In this document: piece after piece, positions 17,686 to 26,597 of the stretch | How positions within the stretch are numbered: the stretch's first letter is position 1 | Layout of the letters: each line of letters opens with the position of its first letter | Source of the DNA: Actinomycetes bacterium | GTDB taxonomy: Bacteria > Actinomycetota > Acidimicrobiia > Acidimicrobiales > Aldehydirespiratoraceae | Direction of reading: 5' to 3' | Assembly: GCA_024276495.1 (NCBI GenBank) | Contig: JAJRXC010000013.1 | Coordinates: 98,487-162,486, forward strand | DNA length: 64,000 bases | Translations under genes and position numbers: made by a program | Notes under the pieces: generated by a model | Told to the model about the DNA's origin: nothing | Seen by the model: only the letters and a program-made list of their open reading frames with translations | Database searches by the model: none

Positions 17686-19067
17686 GTGAAGATCTTTCCG
17701 GGATTGAGGATTCCGTTGGGGTCGAACGCCGCTTTGATCCGGGCCATGAGGGCGAGCTTGTTCGGGTCTTCCAGGGCCATGACGTAGGAGCGTTTGGCCA
17801 GGCCGATTCCGTGTTCGGCCGAGATTGTGCCACCCAACTCGATGCCGGCGGCGAGGATGGCCGTCATCAGCGCGTGCCGCTTCTCGTCGTCGCGCTGGAA
17901 CACCGAGAGGTGCACGTTGCCGTCACCGGCATGTCCGGCTCCCGCCACCCAGGCGTCGTGCGCGGCGGCCAGCTCACCGACGGTGTCCATGTACTCGGGA
18001 ATCGAGGCGCGGGGGACGACGACGTCGACGATGTCATCGGCGCCGTGTTCCTTGGCCACCCAGAACGCCTTCTCCCGGGCCGCGAGAACGGACGCGCCGG
18101 CCGCGGGGGGAAGGACGTAGACGTCCATCGCTCCCGCGGCGGCAACCAGCCCGCCGGCCCGCTCGATGTCCTCCTGGAGGCGGGAGTCGTCGTTGCTCTC
18201 GATGACGACCAGCAGGTAGGCGAGCGCGGTCTCCTTGACGTCGTCGGGGATGCCGAGATCCAGGCCCAGTGACTCGGCGGTGGCGGCCATCGCCATCGCG
18301 TCGACGTACTCGAGCATGAGCGGAACGAGACCGGCACCGAGAATGGCCGGCACCGCATGGGTGACTTCGGTCATCGTCGCGAACGGGGCGAGCACCGTGG
18401 CCTTGTGGACGAGGCGGGGGACGACCTTGAGCGTCACCTCCGTGACGATCGCGAGGGTTCCCTCCGAGCCGATGATGAGCTGGCCGAGGTCGTAGCCGGT
18501 GGTGGCCTTCACGAACTTGCCACCGGTACGGATGATCTCCCCGCTTGCCAACACGGCCTCCAGGCCGAGCACCTGGTGGCGGGTGACGCCGTACTTCACC
18601 GCCCGCATCCCTCCGGCGTTCGTCGCGACGTTGCCGCCGAGCGACGCGGACTCCTCGCCGGGCAGGATCGGATAGACGAGGTCGTGAGGAGCGAGGGCTT
18701 CGTCGAGTCGGCCGAGGGTGACCCCGGGTTGGACGACGGCCACGTGGTTGGTCGGATCGACTTCCAGCACCGAGGCCATGGCCTCGAACGAGAGCAGGAT
18801 CCCGTCGGCGTCGGGAACCGCGGCGCCCGACAGCCCGGTGCCGCTCCCGCGGGCGGTCACCGGGATACCGAGCTCGTCGGCCGCGGCGAGGATCCCGGCC
18901 ACGTCCGCGGTGGTGCGCGGCTTGAGAACGACCGCCGGGATGACCGGATCGACGTTGACGGCTTCGTCGCGGGTGTAGTCCTCGCTGATCTCGTCGCCGA
19001 GCAGGACCTGCTCAGCGGAAAGTGACGGAGTCAGACGATCGAGGAGTTGGTCGACGGCGCTGCTCAT
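17682..19067 (-). CDS. FAD-linked oxidase, GlcD/lactate dehydrogenase type
   Basis: A 461-residue flavoprotein of the vanillyl-alcohol oxidase fold. FAD-binding segments are VTARGSGTGLSGAAVP, LPGEESASLGGNVATNAGG and LIIGSEGTLAIVTEVTLK. The C-terminal cap ends SAEHGIGLAKRSYV, with the conserved histidine motif, and DPNGILNPGKIF. Substrates of the family are D-2-hydroxy acids (glycolate, D-lactate). Its stop overlaps the start of the IlvX-like gene by four bases. Oxidation of a hydroxy acid ahead of a ThDP decarboxylase would make a short catabolic route. Confidence 0.87.
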   Translation of the reverse strand: MSSAVDQLLDRLTPSLSAEQVLLGDEISEDYTRDEAVNVDPVIPAVVLKPRTTADVAGILAAADELGIPVTARGSGTGLSGAAVPDADGILLSFEAMASVLEVDPTNHVAVVQPGVTLGRLDEALAPHDLVYPILPGEESASLGGNVATNAGGMRAVKYGVTRHQVLGLEAVLASGEIIRTGGKFVKATTGYDLGQLIIGSEGTLAIVTEVTLKVVPRLVHKATVLAPFATMTEVTHAVPAILGAGLVPLMLEYVDAMAMAATAESLGLDLGIPDDVKETALAYLLVVIESNDDSRLQEDIERAGGLVAAAGAMDVYVLPPAAGASVLAAREKAFWVAKEHGADDIVDVVVPRASIPEYMDTVGELAAAHDAWVAGAGHAGDGNVHLSVFQRDDEKRHALMTAILAAGIELGGTISAEHGIGLAKRSYVMALEDPNKLALMARIKAAFDPNGILNPGKIFT

Positions 19068-19079
19068 GTCGAGATGTTC

Positions 19080-20258
19080 TCAGCCGACTCGGGCGCCGGG
19101 CCAGATCTTCAGGAAGTTCTCCGCGTAGAAGCGGTCTCGGATCGGCTCGCCCCGGTCGGCGATCGCCGTCTCGAATCGGCCGATCGGGTCGCGGCCGCCC
19201 TCGATGTGGGGGTAGTCGCTGGAGAACAGGTAGAGGTCGTCGTGGGACTGATCGACGAGGGTCCCGACGTCCTCGAAGACGAACGGGGTGAATCCCATCT
19301 GGGCCCGCAGCGTCTCCGTGGCCGTCCGGTCGAGCTCGGCGAGATACTGGTCGACCCGGCTCCACGTGCGGATCAACATGTCGAGTCGTTCGAGCAGGGC
19401 CGGGACCCAGCCGGCGCCGAGCTCGACGGACGCGCCGCGAAGGTCGGGAAACTTCTCAAAGACACCGTCGAGCACCATCATCGACACGAAGGTCTCCGGG
19501 CCGTGGTGGAGCACCGCGAAGTCCTTGCTGCGAATGTTCTCACCGCCGCCCATCCAGTCGCGCGCCGGCGGTCGACCGGTGTTGGCCCAGCCCGGGTCGA
19601 GCTGCAACGGCGCGCCACCGACATGGAGCACGAACGGGGTCGCGCGCTCGGCCAGCCGGGCCCAGAACGGATACAGGTCGACATGGCCGGGGGAGCGGCC
19701 TCCAACGAGCCCGTGGCCCACCCAGATCGCCTCGAGGCCGGCGTCGAGGGCCCAGTCGAGCTCGACGAGGGCGTCGTCGACGTCGTTGAGGGGAACGACG
19801 CCCACCCCCATGAGACGGTCGTCGTCGGCACAGAACTCCGCCATCGCCCGGTTGTGGGCCCGGGTCGCCCCGTACCGCAGCCGGTTGGACATCTTGGTGC
19901 TCGGGTGAAAGATGGGCTTGACGCTGTGAGTGGCGAACACCAGCTGCCTCGCGAAGCCGAGCAGGTCGAGCGCGGTGGTGCGCTCCCCACGATCGAACGC
20001 GCCGAGGGCCTGAATCTCCTTCGACCGGGCGATCAGCTGGTCGCCCATCGCGATCTGGGCTTCGACATGGGCACGGGTGTGGCCGCCTTGGGCGACCAGG
20101 GTCGCCACTTCGTCGTCGGTGACGATCGAGGCGGCGTAGCTGACCGGCTTCAGCTGCTCGGCGACATCGGGATCGGCATGATCGATGAGGAACCGGGGAA
20201 GCTCCATGATGTGACTGTCGGCGTCGTAGAACGTGCGGTCGGCGGGTGCGTAAGCCAT
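19080..20258 (-). CDS. Amidohydrolase family protein (TIM-barrel metal-dependent)
   Basis: A 392-residue amidohydrolase-2 protein. It begins RTFYDADSHIMELPRFL, with the metal-binding D-x-H at the start of the first strand. FVLHVGGAP supplies a further histidine, and SSDYPHIEGGRDPIGRFE is the C-terminal acid-containing motif of this family. ATG 20258 fits the usual N-terminus. The long open frame upstream is antisense to ppc and is not coding. The start codon is 21 bp from the ppc start on the other strand, and TAGGGT lies five bases before the ATG, so the mRNA is probably leaderless. Confidence 0.83.
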   Translation of the reverse strand: MAYAPADRTFYDADSHIMELPRFLIDHADPDVAEQLKPVSYAASIVTDDEVATLVAQGGHTRAHVEAQIAMGDQLIARSKEIQALGAFDRGERTTALDLLGFARQLVFATHSVKPIFHPSTKMSNRLRYGATRAHNRAMAEFCADDDRLMGVGVVPLNDVDDALVELDWALDAGLEAIWVGHGLVGGRSPGHVDLYPFWARLAERATPFVLHVGGAPLQLDPGWANTGRPPARDWMGGGENIRSKDFAVLHHGPETFVSMMVLDGVFEKFPDLRGASVELGAGWVPALLERLDMLIRTWSRVDQYLAELDRTATETLRAQMGFTPFVFEDVGTLVDQSHDDLYLFSSDYPHIEGGRDPIGRFETAIADRGEPIRDRFYAENFLKIWPGARVG

Positions 20259-20279
20259 GGGCGACCCTAACGTGCGACG
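20259..20279. promoter_or_regulatory. Ultra-short divergent promoter (amidohydrolase / ppc)
   Basis: Only 21 bases separate the two start codons. TAACGT (20268-20273) lies six bases before the ppc ATG, and on the other strand TAGGGT lies five bases before the amidohydrolase ATG. Both fit TANNNT -10 hexamers of leaderless actinobacterial promoters, and they overlap each other. The -35 regions would then lie inside the opposite gene. Confidence 0.5.
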
Positions 20280-23015
20280 ATGAGGCCCCGCATGAGCACC
20301 GACCCCGACCTCGAGGCGATCGACGCCGCGCTCCGAGCCGACATCCGACGGCTGGGGAACCAGCTCGGCGACGCGCTCGTTCGCCAGCAGGGCCCCGAGC
20401 TCCTCGACCGGGTCGAGCGGATCCGGGCGATCGCCCGGCAGCTGCGAAGCGGCGACCCGGCGACCGCCGAGCTCGCCGAGGTGCTCGGCGACGTCGACGT
20501 CGTCGACGCGATCTCGTTGGTTCGTGCCTTCACCATCTACTTCCATCTCGCCAACACCGCCGAGCAGGTCCACCGCATCGATGATCTCAACACCACGACC
20601 CGGGGTCGCGATCGGCGGTTCGCAGAGACCGTCGCCCGGCTGCAGGCGGCCGGTCTGGAGGATTCCGAGATCGTCACCGCGGCGCGTGAGCTCGACCTGC
20701 GGCCGGTCTTCACCGCCCACCCGACCGAGGCTTCCCGGCGCTCGATTCTCGACAAGCTGGCCGAGATCTCCGAACTCGTCGAACGGCGGGGGGACGAGCG
20801 ATCCGGGGAGATCGAGCGGCGCCGCATCGACCGTCGAGTCGACGAGCTGATCGACGCGATCTGGCTCACCGACGAGCTCCGGCGGGCACAACCCGAGCCC
20901 AGTGACGAGGCCCGCTCGATCCTCTACTTCCTCGGCGAAGCCGTTGCCGAGGGCCTGCCCGAGTTGTTCGACGATGTCGACGCGGCGCTGCGGGCGATCG
21001 GCGGTGGTCTTGGGGGCGAGGCCACTCCCGTGCGCTTCGGGTCGTGGGTCGGTGGCGACCGCGACGGCAACCCGAACGTCACGCCGGCGACCACGCTCGA
21101 GGTACTCGAGTTCCAACGCGGTCGGGCGCTCCGGTTGCTGATCGGAGAGATCGAGGGCCTGTCGGCCGAGCTCTCGGTGAGCACCGCGGTCACCGACGTC
21201 TCCGCGGAGCTGAGCGCCCAGCTCGAAGCCGACCGGGAGGAGTTCCCCGAGCTGACCGATCGGTTCCGGGCGTTGAGTGCGGGCGAGCCCTACCGTCAAC
21301 GGTGCGCGGTGATCCGCGAACGCCTCGTCCAGGCGCTGGCGGATCCACCGGGGCTCCACGCCTACGCGTCGGCCGATGAGCTCCTCGCCGACCTCGCCGT
21401 CATGGCGACGTCGCTCGACGCGCACCATGGCGCGCTGCTGGCCCGCGGCCGGGTCACCCGGGTCCGGCGAATGGCCGCGATGATCGGTTTCCACCTGGCC
21501 ACGCTCGACATCCGCCAGCACACCAAGGAGCACCACTCGGCACTGAGCGAGCTCTTCGACGCGCTCGATGTCGACTACGCCCGCCTCGACCGCCCGACGA
21601 GGACCGAGCTCCTGGCCCGTGAGCTCGAGAGCCGTCGTCCGCTCGCCCCGCCCGGTCTCGCGTCGGCTCCGGCCGCGCTCGTCTTGTTCGACACGATCCG
21701 CCAGGGGATGGACCGGGCCGGCGACGCCGTCATCGAGAGCTACATCATCTCGATGACCCAGGGGGTCGATGATGTTCTCGCCCCGGCGGTGCTCGCTCGC
21801 GATGTCGGCCTGGTGGACCTGCCCGGCGGGATCGCCCGGATCGGATTCGTTCCCCTGTTCGAGACGATCGAGGACCTGCGCGCCATCGGACCGATCCTGC
21901 GAGAACTGCTCGCGGTGCCCGCGTACCGCCGGCTCGTCGCGCTGAGAGGCGACGCGCAGGAGGTGATGGTCGGCTACTCCGATTCCAACAAGGACGGGGG
22001 CATCACGACATCGCAGTGGGAGATCCACAAGGCGCTGCGGGAGATCGCCGCCGTGTCGGCCGAGACCGGCGTTCGCATCGTCGTCTTCCACGGGCGCGGG
22101 GGCACGGTCGGCCGGGGAGGGGGGCCGACCAACGCCGCGATTCTCGGGCAGCCGGCCGGGTCCGTCGTGGGCGCGATGAAGATCACCGAACAAGGGGAGG
22201 TGATCGCCGACAAGTACGGCCTGCCCCGCCTGGCCCAGCGCAACCTCGACCTCGCCCTCTCGGCGGTGCTCGAGGCCACCTTGATCCATCGCCGACCCCG
22301 CCACGACGAGGCGACGCTGGCGAGTTGGAACTCGGTGATGGAGTTGATGTCGACCTCGGCCTACGCGTGCTACCGCGACTTCCTCGAGCGCCCCGGCCTG
22401 GTCGAGTACTTCACGACATCGACACCGGTCGAGGAGTTGGCGGCGATGAACATCGGTTCGCGCCCGGCCCGGCGAGCGTCCGCGTTGGGCGGGATCGAGG
22501 ATCTGCGGGCCATTCCGTGGGTGTTCGGCTGGACCCAGTCGCGTCAGATCATTCCCGGCTGGTTCGGCGTCGGCACCGGCCTGGCAACGGCCCGCCAGGC
22601 CGGCCACGGTGACCTGTTGGCGGTGATGTTCGACAACTGGCAGTTCTTCGGGACCTTCATCTCCAATGTCGAGATGACCCTGGCCAAGACCGATCTGGCC
22701 ATCGCCCGCAACTATGTCGACCGGCTCGTCGATCCGGCGCTGCACGACTTCTTCGAGATCGTGGTGGAGGAGCATGATCGAACGGTCGACGAGCTGACCC
22801 GTCTCACCGGCGGCGAGCTCCTCGGAGACGTGCCCGTGTTGAAGCGCACCCTGGCCGTTCGCGACGTCTACCTCGACCCGATCAACCTTCTCCAGGTGGA
22901 GCTGCTGGCCCGCTCCCGCGCCGGTGAACCCGATGGCACATCCGCCGATCGACTGCGGCGGGCCCTGCTGCTCACGGTCAATGGTGTGGCCGCCGGTCTG
23001 CGCAACACCGGCTGA
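20280..23015 (+). CDS. ppc: Phosphoenolpyruvate carboxylase
   Basis: A full-length 911-residue PEP carboxylase, which converts PEP and bicarbonate to oxaloacetate to refill the TCA cycle. The two active-site signatures are FTAHPTEASRRSI with its catalytic His, and VGYSDSNKDGG. The Gly-rich loop FHGRGGTVGRGGGPT and the invariant C-terminal RNTG are also present. The ATG at 20280 is chosen over 20292 because a TAACGT hexamer six bases upstream suits a leaderless start. Confidence 0.96.
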   Translation: MRPRMSTDPDLEAIDAALRADIRRLGNQLGDALVRQQGPELLDRVERIRAIARQLRSGDPATAELAEVLGDVDVVDAISLVRAFTIYFHLANTAEQVHRIDDLNTTTRGRDRRFAETVARLQAAGLEDSEIVTAARELDLRPVFTAHPTEASRRSILDKLAEISELVERRGDERSGEIERRRIDRRVDELIDAIWLTDELRRAQPEPSDEARSILYFLGEAVAEGLPELFDDVDAALRAIGGGLGGEATPVRFGSWVGGDRDGNPNVTPATTLEVLEFQRGRALRLLIGEIEGLSAELSVSTAVTDVSAELSAQLEADREEFPELTDRFRALSAGEPYRQRCAVIRERLVQALADPPGLHAYASADELLADLAVMATSLDAHHGALLARGRVTRVRRMAAMIGFHLATLDIRQHTKEHHSALSELFDALDVDYARLDRPTRTELLARELESRRPLAPPGLASAPAALVLFDTIRQGMDRAGDAVIESYIISMTQGVDDVLAPAVLARDVGLVDLPGGIARIGFVPLFETIEDLRAIGPILRELLAVPAYRRLVALRGDAQEVMVGYSDSNKDGGITTSQWEIHKALREIAAVSAETGVRIVVFHGRGGTVGRGGGPTNAAILGQPAGSVVGAMKITEQGEVIADKYGLPRLAQRNLDLALSAVLEATLIHRRPRHDEATLASWNSVMELMSTSAYACYRDFLERPGLVEYFTTSTPVEELAAMNIGSRPARRASALGGIEDLRAIPWVFGWTQSRQIIPGWFGVGTGLATARQAGHGDLLAVMFDNWQFFGTFISNVEMTLAKTDLAIARNYVDRLVDPALHDFFEIVVEEHDRTVDELTRLTGGELLGDVPVLKRTLAVRDVYLDPINLLQVELLARSRAGEPDGTSADRLRRALLLTVNGVAAGLRNTG

Positions 23016-23019
23016 GCGC

Positions 23020-23772
23020 CTAGCGGAAGCCGGCGAGCCGCTCGGCGGTGTCGTCGATCGGGTAGCTGGTCGCGGCTTCGTAGGCGAGCCCGTGGGAGAG
23101 GGGCCGTTCCATCGCCTCGCGGTAGAGGTCCTTGTAGGCCCGAAGCGAGCCATCACTGTTCGCCAACAACGTCGCGACCAGCTCGTCGACCGTGACGTCG
23201 AGCCCGGCGAGGGGAACGGCCCGGGCGACCATCCCGAGCCGGTGCGCCTCGGCGCCGCTGAACGTCCGCCCGGTGTAGGAGAGATCGCGGGCCGCGGCGA
23301 TCCCGACGAGCCGGGGGAGCCGTTGGCTCATGCCCCACGTCGGCCGCAGCCCGAACTTGGCGTGCGTGTCGCCGAACTTCGCATCGTCGGCGACGACCGC
23401 CAGGTCACAGGCGAGAACGAGCTCGAGCGCACCGGTGAAACAGAACCCGTTGACCTTCGCGACGGTGATCGCCGGCATCGTGGACAACCGTGCGGTGATC
23501 CGGCGGGCGGGTAGATCGAGGATGTCGCCCACCGTGCCGTCGACCAGTTCCCGGTCGCCCAGAGCCTTGAGATCCACGCCCGCGCTGAACGCCCGACCGG
23601 CACCGGTCAGCACCACCACGCGGACGTCGTCGTTCGCGAGCGCGTCGAGCTCGTCGTCGAGCGCGGCGAGCATCGTCGGCGTGATCGCGTTCAGCGCGTC
23701 GGGCCGGTTCAAGGTGATGGTCGCGGCGGCCTCGTCGCGGGTCACGAGGATCTCGGGTTCGGTGTCGGTCAC
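23020..23772 (-). CDS. Enoyl-CoA hydratase/isomerase family protein
   Basis: About 250 residues from GTG 23772. It is a crotonase-fold protein with ITLNRPDALNAI, the oxyanion-hole segment GAGRAFSAGVDLKALGD and a second one in KVNGFCFTGALELVLACD. The glutamate of GALELVLACD occupies one hydratase acid position. The substrate, a beta-oxidation enoyl-CoA or another CoA thioester, is not determined. The gene is convergent with ppc, with four bases between their ends. The open frame upstream of the GTG lies antisense to the glycoside hydrolase and is ignored. Confidence 0.85.
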   Translation of the reverse strand: MTDTEPEILVTRDEAAATITLNRPDALNAITPTMLAALDDELDALANDDVRVVVLTGAGRAFSAGVDLKALGDRELVDGTVGDILDLPARRITARLSTMPAITVAKVNGFCFTGALELVLACDLAVVADDAKFGDTHAKFGLRPTWGMSQRLPRLVGIAAARDLSYTGRTFSGAEAHRLGMVARAVPLAGLDVTVDELVATLLANSDGSLRAYKDLYREAMERPLSHGLAYEAATSYPIDDTAERLAGFR

Positions 23773-23832
23773 GACTCTGTGTGTAGCCGACACCGGCCCT
23801 CGGCGCCCGGTCGGCGCGGGTACCGTCGGGGC

Positions 23833-25053
23833 GTGGACTCCTCGGCCCGACGCATCGCCGCTCTGTGCACGAGGGTCCTTCACCAGAACTGGCGTGAGGG
23901 CGAACAGGACGGACGCCGCTACGGGTTCAGCTCGCCGAGCCCCGGCCGCTACGACTGGCAGTGGTACTGGGACTCCTGCTTCCACGCGATAATCTGGCGC
24001 CGGTTGGACCCGGCCCGGTCCCGGCTCGAGCTCGAGACGCTGCTCGACTCCTCGCGAGACGGATTCATCGGCCACATCGGTTTCCTCGGACGACCGCTCA
24101 ACCTCGAACGGGCCGTCCGCTACAACGTCGCGACCCGTCACGCGCCCACCACGAGCACGATCCAACCGCCCCTGTTGGCATGGGCGTGGTCACGGGCGGT
24201 CGGAGACCCGACCGCCGAGCCCCGCATCGTCGAGCACCATCGTTGGCTGCGGACCAACCGTGACCTCGCCGGCGACAACCTCCTCTGGCTGATCCAGCCC
24301 GACGAGTCAGGCCTGGACGCGTCACCGAAGTTCGACCATGTGTGGGGTCGGCGGGCGCAGGGGCACCGGCTCTTCCCGTTTCTCATCCACGGCAACCGGC
24401 GTCGCGGATTCGACGCGCGTCGAATCGCGGCCGACGACCGCCCAGTGGTCTGCGAGGTCGTGACCAACGTCTTTTGGTCCCTGGCCGAGCAGGCGATGGG
24501 GAGGCCCTCACCCACGCCCGCTCTCGTGGAACGGCTCTGGCACGACGATCTCGGCCGCTTCCTGGACGACGTTCGGTCGCCGGTGCGCGACATCGCCGCG
24601 GTCGACATCCCGTTCACGTGGGACACGCTCGCCCCGCTGGCGCTGCCCGATCTTCCCGACGAGATCGCGCATCGGCTGATCGAGGAGACCCTCTTCGCAC
24701 CCGGGAAGTTCTGGGACGCGGTGCCCGTGCCCTCGGTCGCGCTCGACGACCCGGCCCACACCTCGCGGGACCACTACTGGGGACTGCGCCGCTACTGGCG
24801 CGGCCCGAGCTGGGTCAACGCAGCGTGGCTCGTGTGGATGGGGTTGTGTCGACTCGGCTACGCGACCGAAGCCGACCGGCTCCGGGATCGACTCGTCGAG
24901 GTCGTGCTGCGCGAGGGTCTGCGGGAGTACTACGAGGCGCGCACCGGAGCCGGGATGGGCGCCCGTGACTTCGGCTGGTCGGCCCTCGTCTGGGAGATGG
25001 TCGACCCACTCGACGCGACGTCAGTGGACGCCGCACAACTCGATGTGGAATGA
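23833..25053 (+). CDS. Glycoside hydrolase, (alpha/alpha)6-barrel type (MGH1/GH63-like)
   Basis: About 406 residues from GTG 23833, where homology-like sequence starts (DSSARRIAALCTRVLHQNW). The motifs YDWQWYWDSCFHAIIWRRLD, DGFIGHIGFLG, IQPPLLAWAW and YWRGPSWVNAAWLVWMGL are typical of mannosylglycerate hydrolase and other trehalase/GH63-type alpha-barrels. The Asp of WDSCFH and an acidic residue late in the barrel are the likely catalytic pair. There is no signal peptide, so it acts in the cytoplasm, perhaps on a compatible solute or trehalose-like sugar. Its last 33 bases overlap the convergent diguanylate cyclase gene. Confidence 0.75.
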   Translation: MDSSARRIAALCTRVLHQNWREGEQDGRRYGFSSPSPGRYDWQWYWDSCFHAIIWRRLDPARSRLELETLLDSSRDGFIGHIGFLGRPLNLERAVRYNVATRHAPTTSTIQPPLLAWAWSRAVGDPTAEPRIVEHHRWLRTNRDLAGDNLLWLIQPDESGLDASPKFDHVWGRRAQGHRLFPFLIHGNRRRGFDARRIAADDRPVVCEVVTNVFWSLAEQAMGRPSPTPALVERLWHDDLGRFLDDVRSPVRDIAAVDIPFTWDTLAPLALPDLPDEIAHRLIEETLFAPGKFWDAVPVPSVALDDPAHTSRDHYWGLRRYWRGPSWVNAAWLVWMGLCRLGYATEADRLRDRLVEVVLREGLREYYEARTGAGMGARDFGWSALVWEMVDPLDATSVDAAQLDVE

Positions 25054-26172
25054 CCCTCGCCCGGTTGCCTTCGCTTCGTACAGGGCGCGGTCGGCGACGG
25101 CCATGATCTCGCCGAGGTCACCGGTGCCCGGATCGATCGCGACGCCCATCGTCGCTCCGATCGTCACACGCCCGACCGGCAACGCGTATTCCCCGCGCAC
25201 GGCGCGGCCCAGTCGTTCCGCGGCCCGGGCCGCTTCGCGTTCGTTCCTGACGATCATGACCGCTATGAACTCGTCGCCGCCGTGGCGCACCAACAGGTCG
25301 CGGTCGCGTACCGCCTCGCGGAGACGACGAGCAACCAGACGGAGGACCTCGTCGCCCACCAGATGTCCATGGGTGTCGTTGACCGCCTTGAAGTGATCGA
25401 GATCGATCACCACGACCGCGCGCAACCGGTTTGCCGCGGTGGCTTCGTCGCCGATGAGGTTGGCGCCGCTGGCGAGCGCCCGTCGGTTGCCGAGACCGGT
25501 CAGCGGATCGTTGCGCGCCTCATCGGTGAGGGAGCGGTTGAGCCGGTCGTTCTCGGCCAGGAGCGCCACAACCCGAAAGGCGAGAACGGCGAGGAGGATC
25601 ACGGCACCGGCGAGGTGACCCGTGCCGGCGTCGGAGACGAGAATCGCGCTCCCGGCCAGCGCGAGGGGCAACACGGTGATCGCCGCGTGCCAGCCGACGC
25701 CCCGGGTTCTCGGCTGGAGCTCGCCCTCGACCGTGACGAGCACCGACACCGCGAGCAGCCCCAGCCCGACCGTCCAGAGATAGTCCCACCACGAACCGAA
25801 GCGAAGCGTGCCCTCGTAGAAGAAGCGGATGTGGAACACGCCGGCCGCGCTGGTCACCGCCCCTCCGATCCCCAACATCCAGAGAGCGACCCGGCCGCGG
25901 CCCGCCGTGTAGGGGATGATCACGAGCACGGTGGTGCGCAAGGTGATGGCGCTGATCGCGAACGCCACGTGCACGAGCGTCGTGGTCGACGAGTCAACGG
26001 AGAGAAGGGGTCCGATGGTCCATGGCCAAACCGCTATCACGAGCGCCGTGGTCACCCAGACCGCGTCGGCTGCGGTCCGGAGCGAGGCCAGGCCGGGAAG
26101 GGCAGGCAGGCTCATCACGACGACCGCAGCCCAAAAGCCGAGTGCGGGCAGGAAGGCTGCATCGAGGGCCAT
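25021..26172 (-). CDS. Membrane diguanylate cyclase (GGDEF protein)
   Basis: A 383-residue protein. About six membrane helices fill residues 1-210, followed by a GGDEF domain that begins DPLTGLGNRRAL. The active-site signature RHGGDEF is intact. RDRD lies five residues before it, which matches the RxxD product-inhibition site, so an active, feedback-regulated c-di-GMP synthase is likely. GAGGAGG stands ahead of ATG 26172. The short membrane gene upstream is in the same frame and is separated only by TAA plus 12 sense codons, so the two may once have been one protein. Confidence 0.87.
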   Translation of the reverse strand: MALDAAFLPALGFWAAVVVMSLPALPGLASLRTAADAVWVTTALVIAVWPWTIGPLLSVDSSTTTLVHVAFAISAITLRTTVLVIIPYTAGRGRVALWMLGIGGAVTSAAGVFHIRFFYEGTLRFGSWWDYLWTVGLGLLAVSVLVTVEGELQPRTRGVGWHAAITVLPLALAGSAILVSDAGTGHLAGAVILLAVLAFRVVALLAENDRLNRSLTDEARNDPLTGLGNRRALASGANLIGDEATAANRLRAVVVIDLDHFKAVNDTHGHLVGDEVLRLVARRLREAVRDRDLLVRHGGDEFIAVMIVRNEREAARAAERLGRAVRGEYALPVGRVTIGATMGVAIDPGTGDLGEIMAVADRALYEAKATGRGSFHIELCGVH

Positions 26173-26208
26173 GCTGAGCCCCTCCTCGGGAGGGCGAGGG
26201 TCCAGCGC

Positions 26209-26493
26209 TTAGAGGATCGTCGTCACCAGGAAGCTGCCGGCGATGAGACCCATCGCCAGGCGCTGGGCACCGTGGCTCGTCCGGGCCGTCGTCAACGCAG
26301 CCGCGATCACGATCAGCGAGAGAACCGTGTAGGTGACGTCGGAGACGAGATTGTCGATGTTCTGGTCGAGCGGCAGCGCGTAGAGGATGGCGGTCGACGC
26401 CATGATCCCGATGACGAGAAGGGCGACGAGCGGTCGCGTGCGCGAACCATCGCGGGACAACAACTCCGTGGTGTCGGCGCGCCAGGCGTGCAT
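26209..26493 (-). CDS. Small membrane protein, probable N-terminal part of the adjacent GGDEF protein
   Basis: 94 residues from ATG 26493 (a GTG two codons upstream is possible). A charged N-terminus (TTELLSRDGSRTRP) is followed by helices LVALLVIGIMASTAILYAL, VTYTVLSLIVIAAAL and RLAMGLIAGSFLVTTIL, then TAA. The arrangement resembles the first helices of the multi-helix sensors on membrane GGDEF proteins. The frame continues without a further stop into the cyclase 36 bp on, as IL-stop-ALDPRPPEEGLSMALD. It may be an independent small subunit or the front half of a gene split by one nonsense codon. Confidence 0.55.
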   Translation of the reverse strand: MHAWRADTTELLSRDGSRTRPLVALLVIGIMASTAILYALPLDQNIDNLVSDVTYTVLSLIVIAAALTTARTSHGAQRLAMGLIAGSFLVTTIL

Positions 26494-26597
26494 GGTCACC
26501 GATGCCAATCGGACGGTTCGTCGCGAATCGTAGGTGATGGATTTGGCTCGTCCGGCCCGATTGGGCCGCGCGCGGATAGGGTTCCGGTTCAGGGAGA

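Noticed and set aside
20259..23156. Very long minus-strand open frame running antisense through ppc
   Set aside because: The plus strand encodes an intact PEP carboxylase with all signatures. The antisense sequence is Arg/Gly/His-rich, matches no family, and only its last part (19080-20258) is a real gene.
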